Below, piece by piece: positions 1 through 10,546 of a stretch of DNA of 33,972 bases; positions within the stretch are counted from its first letter, which is position 1, and the number at the start of each line of letters is the position of its first letter. The notes beneath the pieces are model-generated. The model saw nothing but the letters and a program-made list of their open reading frames with translations. It was not told the DNA's origin and searched no databases. Origin of the DNA: Thamnocephalis sphaerospora (Eukaryota; Zoopagomycota; Zoopagomycetes; Zoopagales; Sigmoideomycetaceae); assembly GCA_003614735.1 (NCBI GenBank), contig KZ992537.1, positions 1-33,972 of the forward strand, in the 5' to 3' direction. The position numbers and the translations under genes were made by a program.

Positions 1-1543
1 TAACCTTTGCATATTGGGCTGCGTGCTGCTTGGCCTTTTCTCCGGTCCTGCCGCGCCTCCAGTCTGTTGCGGCGACACGGGTGAATACCGGAATGCGCAT
101 ACATCCACGACCGATGCGGGCGCATCATCAGGCTCAGTGAAAACACTTACCACGGCCATTGTAGTGGAAAAGAAGCGCTTGCGCAAAAAGCGACTGTCCT
201 GTACGCATCATGCATCCCCAACCATCGTCTGAGCAGAAACTGGTGTTGCCAATTGGCTCAAACTGAGTGCGATATGTGCACCAGATGCGTGAGTAAAAGT
301 CCAGGCGAAAATCGCGCGGCAGCTCAGTGCTGTTGCTGCTGCCACCAATCTGATAGCGCTGTCCAAGCAGCCAGATGGCACGAGCACTGCTGGTGTGTTT
401 TCCTTCCGGAAGTGTCGGAGTAGAGGGTGACGTGGCGGTGCCTTTGCTCGGATCAGCAACGCCATCCGATTTAACCGTACCCGCAATGCTGCTCGCAGCT
501 TCCGGCATTTTCTCGGCCACCAATGATGATTGATGTCCGGTCTTGGCATTCTCTGCGGCTACAGGCGCATTGATTGGCGGAATATGTGTTGATGGCATGG
601 CTGACGGTGACGATGGCGGCGAGACGAGATCTTCCGGCATGTCTTCTGGATGATTCGAATGCCACCAGTTGCTCAGACGCCTGTTTAGGTCGGCTGCCAC
701 GTCGTAGACTGCGCTAACCAGTTCACCTGCCGGCTGCACCACCAGTGCGGCACCATTGGAAGGTGTGTTGGACCTGCTGACACTGCGCGTCGCATCCTCC
801 CAACCCTGCAGCAGCTCTGCCGGTGATAGCTCGCTTGCGTCGTCGGCCGGATGCACGCGCACCAACAGACCCGGCGACTCTGTGTCCGGCTCACTATGAG
901 AATGCATGACGTCCACCAGCTCTTCATCGTCGAGTACAGCTGTCGCAGGCCGCTGAACGAAAACTGTGGACGCACGTACGCCATTGTCGTCAGCGCCAGA
1001 TACACTGCCAGACTCATTGCCGTCATCCTCGTCGTCGCTCATGCTGCCACTGTCGTGGTCGCTTTCACGGCTGTCCCAGGATCGCGCTGTCCCAGATGGT
1101 GGCCCAGTGTGCTTACTGTCGTCCATATCTCCCATCAACGGCGAGCCTGACCTTGTTTTTTCGTACGCATACATGCATAGCGGCGGGCTGTTGGCTAGAG
1201 ATCGGCCGTTGCCATCATCGGGAAACGATCCATACACCGAAACCACATCGGCGGGAGAAGGACCGGAAACGATGGTAAATGACTCGCGCTTTGCTGCTTT
1301 GGAGTCGGCATTGCGGCCAGCATTGGCAGCAATCGGCATAGGGCGAGTGATATGACCAACCAGTTCATCCTGTGCTTCCGACTCCATACTCGCATCCGTG
1401 GGGCTAAAGTCGTTTGCGTAGGATTTTGCGCAGTCATCAGACGAAGCATGCACCATGATGGCGGGCGATGGCGGATTTGATGGAGCGCCGCGGCCTTGCT
1501 TCCCAGCCGATAAATCCTTTGCTTTGAGTGGCGTGTCGTCCAT
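1..1543 (-). CDS. ATG4: ATG4 autophagy cysteine protease (peptidase C54), 3' end outside window
   Basis: ATG4 processes Atg8/LC3-family proteins to expose the C-terminal glycine and later releases them from lipid. Exon 1 runs 1543-151, the intron is 150-64 (GTAAGTG to CAG), and exon 2 runs 63 to the window edge. The peptidase domain begins near residue 390 with WLLGQRY, then IWCTYRTQFEPIG, and DDGWGCMMRTGQ carrying the catalytic Cys at about residue 444. The splice rejoins NGR with DWRR, matching the GRDW block of the family. The catalytic Asp-His part lies beyond position 1. I chose the ATG at 1543 because it has A at -3 and G at +4; the open frame continues upstream only to a GTG. Unusual is the acidic, Ser/Pro-rich N-terminal extension of about 390 residues with no recognisable domain. 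The start lies 487 bp from the divergent CCDC174 gene. Confidence 0.93.
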
Positions 1544-2030
1544 TCTAGCTATTCTGCTTGACAGCACGCTCACTCGTATGGTGGCCAACACTAGACTCTC
1601 TCACCGGTGTGTCCTTCTATCGAAAACTACAGAGTCTACGCAACAGAGCGTAGCAGAGTGACCGCCAGCGTAACGGTGGTAACAACGGACGCTATCGCCA
1701 GCTGCCGATACGATTGCTGCAACTAAGCGGCGTCTAGGTGTGCAAAGACTCGAGTCTGTGGCGATGGCGACGATGGCGCTGAATGCTCGGTGAGCGCCAG
1801 AAAAGGAGGCGAAACGACGGCGCGATGGCAGACAAACGGCCTGGCTGCACCGCCAAGGCCTTTCGCAAATAGGCTATCGGGCTGCGCAGAGATGTAGCAG
1901 GCAGGTGGAAAGGGTTGCGCACGATGGCAACGCTAAGCGGAGAAGAGGAACGATGGCCGATGACGCGCGTGTGACCGGCTGAGGACGGCTCATCTGTCTT
2001 TATCACCACACTCAAAGTGAGCATTACACC
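1544..2030. promoter_or_regulatory. Shared intergenic region between divergent ATG4 and CCDC174
   Basis: This 487-bp gap separates two head-to-head genes and must hold both 5' leaders and promoters. I see no convincing TATA box or known operator. The call rests only on gene orientation. Confidence 0.5.
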
Positions 2031-3593
2031 ATGACAGCACGATCTCGTTCCGACGCCGAGCACAGCACGGCAGCCGGCCGGGCAAAAGCCAAGGTCATTG
2101 AAGTCAGCGCATCTACGGTACGTGGCAGCTGGCGCAGACTCGAGTATGGCGCGCCTGACCTTGGCATGCGATGCAGGTGTTGGACCTCAAGGCTGAGCTT
2201 TTTCGCGCAACCGAGCGATTCGAGCGCGAGAAGCGTGCGGCGACCGTGTCGGGACACATACCTGCTAGAAAAGTGCTCAAGGTGCGGGATGAGTGGCAAA
2301 CTAGCGGAAAAGGCTGAATGACGAACACGATTGCACTGTAAATGCGTACCACCAGGTGGCAAAAAACGGTGGCGATGCTAAGAAAAATCGCGGTGTGGCC
2401 GAGCGGAATGCTCGCGACGTTGACCGGCACGCTGAAGATGCTGTGGATCTGGTAAAAAGCCGCCAAGCTCTGGAGCGCAAGGCTCGCATCTATGAGCAGC
2501 TTCGACGCGGCGAACAGGGTAGGCAGATGCCACATGTGTCAGAAAGCGGGCTGTTACGGTGCGCTGACGGTAGTACTGCACGCAGTGAAGGGCATGGGAG
2601 ACCGGTCGGCTGAGGAGCTTTTGATAGACTTTGATCAAAAGCGCTGGGACGAGGAGGACTATGGCGTGAGCACCATGTGGCGCATTGACTCGGTTGGTCT
2701 GCAATGGCTTATGCAATATCGCCATGCCATAGAAACCGGATGACGAGGCTGACCCAGCGTTAGGCACGCTGTTCATCGACACACATGGCCGCAGTCCTGG
2801 TGACAATGAAGATGATCCGCTGGTAGAGTATACGGACGAGTTTGGACGTGCCCGCATGATGCGCCGCAGCGAAATACCGCGCAGGCCAGCCAGCCCATAG
2901 TACGTGTTTCAAAGTGCTTGCATCGACTAATCTCGGATAGAATTGCTTACCTTGTAGCACTTTTACAGTGAGGATGACGGCAGGCCCACAATGATGTCAG
3001 CAGACATGTACCGTGAACAAGAGCGTTTACGCTGGGAGGCCGAAGCAGAGGCCGAAGCAAATGGTGCGTTCATCAAAGCGCTGTTATAGGTAGAATGTGC
3101 GCGCTAAAATGGCTTGCACTGCGTAGCTGGACCGCTCCATTACGACGCCAACAAAGGTGAGGGCGGCACGGGGACCTGTTGCACGCTGCTGCATCTCACT
3201 GAAAGGCAAATGTAACGCGCAGAGGTGCGCACCAAGGGCGTTGGCTTTTACCAGTTTGCCGCGGATGAGGATGAGCGTGCAGCACAGCAGCGCGACCTGA
3301 ACAAGCTGCGAGACGAGGTATGTCACGAACAGAGGGCAGAACGACAATGTGTGCTCATCTCAAGTGTGCCGCCTTAGACAACGCAAAAACGTGCCGCACA
3401 TCAAAATGCCCGGGAAAAGCGACGAGCACAGCTGGCCGCACGCGCTGAAGAACTTCGCCGCAAACGCGCGCGGCGTCAGGGGCAGCTGGAGCCCGACGAG
3501 GAGGCGCCGGTTGACCGTAGCACAGCAACAGCTATCAGCGGTCTTATCTCGAGCGTTCGCGCATCGGTGAACACGCCTGCTGACGCACCCTGA
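2031..3593 (+). CDS. CCDC174: CCDC174-like spliceosome-associated coiled-coil protein, 340 aa, nine exons
   Basis: Human CCDC174 is a nuclear protein linked to the spliceosome and exon junction complex. Exons: 2031-2117, 2177-2281, 2356-2518, 2601-2665, 2733-2899, 2969-3063, 3127-3156, 3223-3317, 3378-3593; introns are 59-82 nt and every junction keeps frame. Recognisable family blocks in order are VLDLKAELFRATE near residue 30, KARIYEQLRRGE, LLIDFDQKRW, VEYTDEFGRARMMRR, PLHYDANKEVRTKGVGFYQF, and a C-terminal basic helix with REKRRAQLAARAEELRRKR. The short gap between LRRGE and LLIDF and the choice of acceptor at 2600 are the least certain points. The protein is shorter than human CCDC174 (about 470 aa) and lacks the later C-terminal part. 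It ends in TGA, showing that TGA is an ordinary stop in this genome, which matters for the SelD call. The ATG at 2031 is the first in frame before the conserved block. Confidence 0.9.
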
Positions 3594-5154
3594 ATCGCTG
3601 TGCAATGCAGCCGTGCACGCTTTTTCTTTCAATAGCACCACAATGCAAACGCTAATCACTGCAGTCATGTACCCTTTTGTGCTTTGGCACGCTTGATTAT
3701 CAACCGATACGACAGTTAACACGGCGCTCGTCAAACTCACCAGTACTGCATGTCGTCGACTCGACAAAATCTATTTTCACCATAGCAAGGCTTAACGGAA
3801 AATACACGCAATGTAAACCACACGTGTCTTGGACCACGATAGCTAATGTCCAAGTGTACTGTGGCTTTGATTTCATCTTATTGTATTTCTGCCGTCGTAA
3901 AGGTGGCCACTGAATAACAATTATCCTACATATTGGCTTGGTGCGGCAGTGTTGTAGCACCATAATGCTGCTACTCGGCAGACAATGAGCAGAGCAAACA
4001 AAATGCCTGCCGCCCAATCTTTAGTGCATGGTTTCGTGGTCCTGCTTGAATATAAATGCAGCGCCATCAGTGCTAACGCCGTTAGCACCTCTCTATATAA
4101 ACAAATACCATTTCTATTAGTAGAGTTGGACCATAGAGAACAAAAACCCATGCATCCCGAGAGAAACAAGCATCAAAGGTTGCATTTTTGCCTCACCTCA
4201 TCTTTGCAAGCCATTTCCACGCCATTCGCGGCCATCAAAGGTTGCTGGATGATTGCAATGTACTGCCTACACGGTTGGTTGGCCCACCCCTTGCTGGCAA
4301 TGGTGCATCTGTCATGGAGGCAGCACAGTGAGGATGATTGCCTGAGGCTGCAATACAGCAAGACATGAGCCATTGCAGATATACCAGTACTTGACTGGAC
4401 ACGGCCACTCAACATTACGTCCTGCTTCTCTTGATAGGCGTGCCTACTTGCTCGTCACCGTTTATCTGATCTTTCCTGCGCTAGGGCCTATGCCATCATG
4501 TGTGGTTACACATGAACGGTAACTACGATGAAGAGCAAGAACTGCCATTGCGCGCCAACCCTTGCGAGCGGTGCTTGCGGTACGAACGGTGTGCAGCATG
4601 CTAAAAATGGACAGAACGCCTGGGGTAGTGACGTGATGCCTATCCGCGATGGCATTGAGCCGTGTGCGCCGTATCGAGCATCAAAACGCACGCCTCTGGG
4701 CGAAAGAGCTGGCGCAAGGCGCTTGGTTACTCGGAGATACACGCGGCACAGAAGATAGCCAGGTCGCGCGATATTCGCCAGCAGAGGCGAGCAACCGGCC
4801 GTTGGCAGCGCGAGCACGTCATCCAGCACACGAGCTGCCTGCCCAGGCGACGCGAGCCCCAACAGGACAACGGCGCTGGCCTTGCGGTGCGCTAGGGTCG
4901 TCTCCGGCTGAGTGGCGGTGTGTGAGTTGACCGTTTCCAGCGTGGCCGTTGATTCCCACGGTTAGTAGTACAGGCATTCTGGTGTGGTGGCCTACTTTTA
5001 CTATTGCTGTGGTTAAGAATATCTTAAACGGGCAGTGTCGTCCACCACCTGCTGACGCTTGTTCTCGCTACCGCCATTTGCCTCGCCTGCTTCACCGCGC
5101 ACAGCACCCGTAAGCCGCTCTCAGTGTACACCGTCAGCCAGCCAGCCAGCCACC
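3594..5154. other. 1.56-kb stretch without a recognised gene
   Basis: The part up to about 4450 is visibly richer in A and T than its surroundings and holds no convincing coding frame; CTATATAA at 4093-4100 could be a TATA box. A 30-codon plus-strand ORF at 4512-4604 encodes NPCERCLRYERC, which resembles the second half of a fungal Zn2Cys6 cluster, but no first half is visible. A possible donor at 4589 would let it continue into frames open to about 4930. I do not recognise a product. The last 100 bases are the leader of the next gene. Confidence 0.45.
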
Positions 5155-7049
5155 ATGTTCAAGTCGACCGACTCTGCCTCGCTGCACTCAACCAGTGCCA
5201 ATAGCCAGCACCAGCTGCCCCGCACGTCGCTTATCTTCTCGGTCAGCGACCGTGTTGGCGCCCTGGACGACTGTCTTTCTGCGCTAAAGGAGCTCCAGGT
5301 CTCGCTGACGCGCATCGAGTCGCGCCCGAGCCGCACGCGCGAGCAGGACTATGACTTTTTCGTCGACTTTGTCTCGCAAAACGACCATCAGGTAGGGCAG
5401 CGCAGCGACGGCAAACGGCCTGCTTCTGTCGACCAACGACCGCCCCCTTTATCGCAGGCTGAGCAAGTAATCAAGAAGCTACAGCCGCTGACCAAGAACG
5501 TCCGTCTGGTCGGCAGCAGCTCGCAGATCAGCGTGAATGCTGAACAGACGCCATGGTTCCCGCGCAAGATCAGCGACTTGGATGGCTTTGCCGAGAAGGT
5601 CCTCGAAATGGGCGAGGAACTGGGTATGTATGGCCACGTTTGCAGAGTGCCATGCAGTCAGCGCTGACGCACGCGTGCCGATTTGTGCAGACTCGGACCA
5701 TCCAGGCGCAAAGGATCCCGTGTATCGCAAGCGTCGCGCAGAGATTACGCGCATTGCTCGCACCTATCGCACGTAAGCACACTCGCGTGCTGGCATGGCC
5801 GCAAACTTGTCGACCTATCTGCTGACTGGTACACTTGCGCTCGCTCTATCGCGCACAGTGGTCATCCGCTTCCGCGCATCGAGTACACCAAGGAAGAGAC
5901 CGAGACCTGGTAAGCGAACCAACGTGCCAACAGTCTAAAGCGCCTGCTGATGGCCGACGCCGTACACGCCACACCTTAGGGGCGCTGTCTTCCGCCACCT
6001 GCGTGCCCTTTATCCAACACACCTGCGCGCATTACGCATGCTCGCCTAGCTTTTCGAGTGCATGCGTAATGCGCGCAGGTGTGTTGGATAAAGGGCACGC
6101 CTGCCGCGAACACCTTTACATCTTTCCGCTGCTGGAACAGAACTGCGGCTACCGCGAAGACAACATTCCACAGCTCGAAGACATTTCGCGCTTCCTCAAA
6201 GGCAAGTCCTTACGTCAGCGGCAGCATAGCACACTCAGCTAACATGCACATCACCACTGGCAGAATGCACTGGCTTTACGCTGCGTCCAGTCATGGGACT
6301 GCTCAGCTCGCGTGACTTTTTGAATGCGCTGGCCTTCCGAGTGTTCAACTCGACGCAGTACATTCGCCACCACTCGAAGCCGCTCTACACGCCAGAACCG
6401 TGAGTAATTCGTCAGAAGCAGACACAACAGCCTGCTGACGACATTCCCCATGTCGCGCGCGGTAGTGATGTGTGCCACGAGCTCCTCGGTCATGTGCCTC
6501 TTTTTGCCGACCCCGACTTTGCCGACTTTTCACACGAAATCGGTCTGGCATCACTAGGCGCCAGCGACGAGGACATTGAGAAGCTTTCCACGGTAAGCAG
6601 TTGCAGTTACCAGGTAGATTTGCGCTAGCATCCGCTAACGCCAAGTGCAGATCTACTGGTTTACGGTCGAGTTTGGCCTATGCAGGCAGGGTGACGAAGT
6701 TCGTGCATTTGGCGCCGGTCTGCTCTCGTCGTTTGGCGAGCTCGAGTACAGCCTTTCGGACAAGCCAGAGAGGCGGCCATTCGACGCAAACAAGGTGGCA
6801 ATACAAAAGTATCCCATCACCGAATACCAGCCCGTCTACTTTGTCGCCGATAGCTTCAAGGACGCCAAGGACAAGGTTCGCGCCTTTGCCGCCAACCTCG
6901 AGCGGCCCTTCAGCGTACGCTACAACCCGTACACCGAGTCCATCGAAGTGCTCGACACCAAGGAGAAGGTGGTGCACTACGCACAGAACATCCGTAGCGA
7001 AATGTCCAATCTGTGTGATGCACTCGAAAAGCTAGGCGAGCATGCGTAA
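5155..7049 (+). CDS. PAH: Phenylalanine 4-hydroxylase, interrupted by a 76-nt palindromic insert
   Basis: The enzyme hydroxylates phenylalanine to tyrosine with non-haem iron, O2 and tetrahydrobiopterin. Exons: 5155-5391, 5458-5623, 5691-5772, 5859-5909, 5980-6201 (containing the insert), 6264-6399, 6466-6592, 6651-7049. An N-terminal ACT regulatory domain ([15 protein letters not shown]) precedes the catalytic domain, with [14 protein letters not shown], the iron ligands in [11 protein letters not shown], the third ligand Glu in [10 protein letters not shown], and [16 protein letters not shown]. The intron 6202-6263 is GC-AG, with the donor AG|GCAAGT. Exon 5 should read LYPTHACRE, but 76 nt (6023-6098) lie between the His and Ala codons. 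They contain a stop and shift the frame. Without the insert the coding length is 1344 nt (447 aa), close to human PAH. A weak alternative is splicing 6003-6093, which stays in frame but loses five residues. The start at 5155 has a CCACC context. The tetramerisation tail is short. Confidence 0.93.
6001..6100. repeat. Perfect inverted repeat, 41-bp arms and 18-nt loop, inside PAH exon 5
   Basis: Arm 6001-6041 is the exact reverse complement of 6060-6100; the loop is 6042-6059. Arm bases 6001-6022 are genuine PAH coding sequence and the rest is foreign to the exon. Bases 6016-6063 are also the exact reverse complement of 7018-7065, the end of the same gene. This may be a real template-switch mutation or a chimera from amplification or assembly. 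Confidence 0.97.
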
Positions 7050-7065
7050 TGCGCGCAGGTGTGTT
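7018..7065 (+). repeat. 48-bp source copy of the PAH palindrome, spanning the PAH stop codon
   Basis: This segment codes for the last residues of PAH (LEKLGEHA), the TAA stop and 16 nt of 3' UTR. It matches 6063-6016 in inverted orientation without a mismatch, and its last 26 bp also match 6060-6085 directly. Because it is coding here, it is the likely source and the exon-5 copy is derived. Confidence 0.95.
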
Positions 7066-7181
7066 TACGTTGCCTGCCGAGTCTGTCTGTTCATATAATC
7101 TCAAGTAAAGCCCAAACGCAAGCAAACGCTTCACCCCACCTTTTGTTTACCACTTATTTCCTGCACCCACTCACGCCGCCC

Positions 7182-7746
7182 ATGGCCAGCTACTACGATC
7201 TGCTCCGCAACGCTGACCCGACGGCCGGTGCTAGCCAGCCTTTGCAAGGCCAACCGGTGCGGTCGGGCGCCTGGATTCATCCAGAGGCGCTTCTTCTTGC
7301 GGCACGACACGGTACGCGCAGAGAGTGCGTGCGTCGGTCGGTAGTTTACAACAACAGCAACGCTTACAACACGCCGTGTAGGAGAGACGTCCGGCGTGCG
7401 CCCGCTCGGAGCGGCCAGGCTCAATCTCATGCGCCGGCCTGTGCCCCTGTCAGGCGCATTCAGAAATAACGCAGCCGATACAACGGTAGGTACGCGCGTG
7501 CAGATGCAGCGACTGCGACATATGGCTAAGCAAGTCTGGCGGCAGAATGCTGGACAGTCGCGCATCGCCTGTCCACATGGTTTGCCGGCACCGTGCGATC
7601 AACCAACGTCGCGCTATGATCGTCCGGTACAGCTACGGTATGTTGAAGGGCGTACTGACGAATGTACAGTGACTATTCGATCGCTAACACATTTACGGGC
7701 ACCACATTATAGCGAAAATGCCGCAATGCAGGCTTCCTTTGAGTAG
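7182..7746 (+). CDS. Hypothetical protein, about 164 aa, two exons
   Basis: I do not recognise a family. Exon 1 is 7182-7311 and exon 2 is 7382-7746, with a 70-nt intron (GTACGCG to GTGTAG) that keeps frame. The product begins MASYYDLLRNADPTAG and continues with a basic segment containing LGAARLNLMRRP and QRLRHMAKQVWRQ. No signal peptide, membrane span or known motif is evident. The start codon has C at -3 but lies just past a pyrimidine-rich leader, 132 nt after the PAH stop. A 32-nt GTATGT to TGTACAG segment near 7637-7668 could be a further intron and would give a different C-terminus (ending TFTGTTL), but it is shorter than any other intron here. Reality of the gene is supported only by the clean splice and the open frame. 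Confidence 0.45.
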
Positions 7747-9265
7747 ACTATAAAGCAAAGTATGCTCTGTGCACAGTTAATTGGACGGTTTAGTAAACAG
7801 CATTGCACGCCAATGATCGACAAACACAACCGTCATGGGTATAGAGGTAGGGTTTACGCCACCTCCCCGGGCCACACATGCCACATTATAGGGCCAGTAT
7901 GGTTTGCCCGCAGCAGCGTCGCGGCATGAACAGCCCGCTAACGCATGCATGTCACCGGGCGCGGAAATAGTGCAAAAAGCGTATGTAGTATGCGATTTCA
8001 CAATTCGCGCAAAAAATGAGTCTTCCCGACGATACAAACGGCTAGTGATCAGGGTATGGTTGCGACAGCGGAAGAAGAAACGAGATGAACCAAAGCACGA
8101 GCAGAGGAGAGGTGGAGAGAGAGACTGCGAGAAAGGGGAAGAGGAGAGAGAGAGAGAGGGAGAGAGAGAGGAGTGTGGATGGCTGTGGTTTGTGAGTATG
8201 ATGGCGGTGCAAGCAGCGAGTGCTTGCGCAGTGCGCATAGGAAGAATAGCCGCGAAACAACGCCGGGCAGGGCAGGACGATGTGAGCAGGCAAACTGGAG
8301 TGGTAGCATGTCAGCATGATGAGGAGCACAAGAAATGCCCACGTTCTGTGGCAGCCGTGCAAGCGCGATCAAGATGGTGCGTGCGAGCAACGAAAGAAGG
8401 TGGCGTAGCAAAAGCTAGCCGTGAGTGAGAGTGAGAGTGAGCATGTGTGTGTGGATGACCAGCACTGGCCGTCGTCACCACCAGCGCGACAAAGTCGAGT
8501 GCCGTTGGTATAAAATATTCGACGATACAGCAAGCGATCGGATCGGTCGACTTGCCGACAACGTCGCAACGCGCAGTTCAACATCCGACGCGGATGGCAG
8601 CGGCGACGGCGGTGCTGGATCATTCTGATCAGTCAAAAAAAGTCAAAGCAGTCGAGTAACGCCGAAAAGGCAGCTGGTGTGGAGAGAGTACCTGTAGCGG
8701 CAGTAGCAGTCCGCACACGACAGGCGTGTGGAAGCATTTGAGCAAGTGTGGGTAGGCCAGGAGCCCAAGCTAGGCTCCGTCTAGAGCAGAGTGTGAAAGG
8801 TAAAAGGCGGTAACCATCACTAGCAAATAGCAGACAGACGGCTGCGGCAACAAGGACGAGTCCAGCACCGGGCGGGCCGACAGTGCAGAGCAGCAGCGCT
8901 GACCGGACGATCCGGTCGCACGCCGTGTCCATTACGCCGGTCGGCACCAGGCATGGCTTATTGCTAGCAACAGTAATACTAGAAATAGTAGGAATAGAGA
9001 GAGGGAAAGGCCGCTGTGGTCACAGGCGAGGAACGCGGCCTGCGACGGCAGGGACAGTCGACGGCATGTATAGCCCACGATCGTCGACGATAAGAATGAA
9101 CGCTAACGCGCGTGCAAAGGCCAAACCGACACGGGCATGATCGCCGCGCGTTCGCAGTTTGGTCGCACTGCCGACCACCGGAACAGTAGCCGTAGCAGCA
9201 ACAGCTGACGGCTCGTGCATGCTATCTGTGGCGGTTGGTCGGCCGACGCATTGGAGCTAAGCTCC
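7747..9265. other. Gene-free convergent intergenic region with GA microsatellite
   Basis: The region lies between the 3' ends of the plus-strand hypothetical gene and the minus-strand cyclin. It is purine-rich on the plus strand, with a GA run at 8144-8171 and GAGTGAGAGTGAG-like sequence near 8425. Frames open here are low-complexity (Ser-Leu or Arg-Glu runs) and unconvincing. I see no RNA gene. Confidence 0.5.
8144..8171. repeat. GA microsatellite
   Basis: Near-perfect (GA)n tract with one GG interruption, within longer purine-rich sequence. Confidence 0.9.
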
Positions 9266-10546
9266 TTAGTAGGCGTAAAAGGCAACCGGCTGCGGCATGG
9301 CAGCCATGTGCGAGAACGCCAGGTCAAAGGCACAGTCAGCCATGGCCGACATGTGCTGCGCCGGGTACGCTGCCAGGCCAGGCCAGACCGGGTGCTGCTG
9401 GTGATGCGTCGGCGTCGTCGACGGCTCCGGCATGGCAATGACCGCCGTGGGCGCGGCATAGGCGACTGGCGATGCAGCCTGGTGGTGGTGGTGGTAGGGC
9501 TGCGGCATGTCGTAATAGTGGGTGCCGCCCACCACCGTGGCGGTGGCGGGGTGGACATAGTGCTGGCGGTAGTGTGCGGCCGTAAAGTAGTCGTCGGCAG
9601 CGGCGACTGGACCGGTGGGCGTGGTCGGCCAGGCCATGTCAAAGGCGTAGGGTGCAACGGCACCATCGTGAACCGGCGACCAGGCCTCACCCAGGCAAGG
9701 GGGGCTGGTGGTCGGGCTGACCGCGTCCGCCGGGTAGACGGCACAGGCGGTGCACGGACAGCGGCTCGGCACGCCAGTCACGCGGTGCGCGTGGTGCGGG
9801 TAGTGCTGCGACGGCTGCTGGTAGAACGCGTGCTGAGACTTGTCATAACCGCTGGCGGCCGACGACATCCAGCGCTCAATCTCGGCGCGCAGATGCGTCA
9901 GAGCGTCGCGAGACACATTAAGCTTAAAGTCCAGACGAGCAAGCAGATGGCGCTCGGCACGCACGAGTGCCGGCGTGTCCAGGCCACCGAGATCCGCCCA
10001 GGTGCGCGTGGTGTACGCAGCATCCGCGTCAAACTTGTGCGCACACGTGAGCGCAGCCACAAAGCGGATGCGCATGGCAATGTCGTTGGTCGGCGGCAGC
10101 GGCGCGACGGCACAGTCTCCGCCGTCGACACGCAGACCCTCCGCGTCCACCACCACGGCACGCTGCAGCGGCACCGAAGCCTCGCTCTCGGCGGTCTGGC
10201 GCAGGTAGTAGAGCGCGAGAAGGACCACATCTGCCGACACGGCCGACGACTCTAGAATCGCTTGGATGAAGCGGCGCATCTCGACGCGCTCACCAGAACG
10301 AAGCATGTTGGGATACAGGACGCCGAGTGCGACAGCGCACAGCTCGGTCATGGCGCGGCTCGGCGTCATTTGGTTGGCCATCAGCGCGGCCACGTTGGCC
10401 ATAGGCATGGTCCAGCGCTTCTGGGCCCGATGGTCGGCGCCGTTGGTCGACGGGCGCTGGTTGTAGAATCCGTGTCCAGCTGTGGTCGAATGTGCAGTGT
10501 AGCCGATGGTCGGCAGCTGGGGCGGATACGTGGCGGCAGCAATCAT
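9266..10546 (-). CDS. PHO80/PCL-type cyclin with long His/Ala/Pro/Tyr-rich C-terminal tail, 426 aa
   Basis: Cyclins of this class activate Pho85-like cyclin-dependent kinases in nutrient signalling and polarity. The gene is a single exon. A cyclin fold spans roughly residues 75-230: MRRFIQAILESSAVSADVVL, ALYYLRQT, then RIRFVAALTCAHKFDADAAYTT with TWADLGG, and HLLARLDFKLNVSRDAL. The KFDADAAYTTRTW block is the hallmark of this family in fungi. Between the helices is an insertion of about 40 residues (VVVDAEGLRVDGGDCAVAP). From about residue 240 the tail is low-complexity with His, Tyr, Pro and Ala runs and no domain, as is common for fungal PCL cyclins. I start at the ATG at 10546 (A at -3); upstream in frame is only a TTG. 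The bases just before it end in CAAG, so a spliced 5' leader is possible. The stop is TAA. Confidence 0.88.
   Translation of the reverse strand: MIAAATYPPQLPTIGYTAHSTTAGHGFYNQRPSTNGADHRAQKRWTMPMANVAALMANQMTPSRAMTELCAVALGVLYPNMLRSGERVEMRRFIQAILESSAVSADVVLLALYYLRQTAESEASVPLQRAVVVDAEGLRVDGGDCAVAPLPPTNDIAMRIRFVAALTCAHKFDADAAYTTRTWADLGGLDTPALVRAERHLLARLDFKLNVSRDALTHLRAEIERWMSSAASGYDKSQHAFYQQPSQHYPHHAHRVTGVPSRCPCTACAVYPADAVSPTTSPPCLGEAWSPVHDGAVAPYAFDMAWPTTPTGPVAAADDYFTAAHYRQHYVHPATATVVGGTHYYDMPQPYHHHHQAASPVAYAAPTAVIAMPEPSTTPTHHQQHPVWPGLAAYPAQHMSAMADCAFDLAFSHMAAMPQPVAFYAY

Noticed and set aside
4506-4862. Minus-strand 118-codon frame in the gene-free gap
   Set aside because: No motif, no splice structure and no start context support it.
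7637-7668. 32-nt GTATGT to TGTACAG intron in the hypothetical gene
   Set aside because: It is much shorter than every other intron in the window (51 nt or more), and the frame is open without it.
8042-8411. Minus-strand frames with Ser-Leu repeats
   Set aside because: They are translations of the GA microsatellite and its flanks; the same happens at 11148-11717 and 28415-28999.
9215-10255. 346-codon plus-strand open frame antisense to the cyclin
   Set aside because: It is Arg/Val/Gly-rich with no domain and is explained by codon bias of the cyclin on the other strand.
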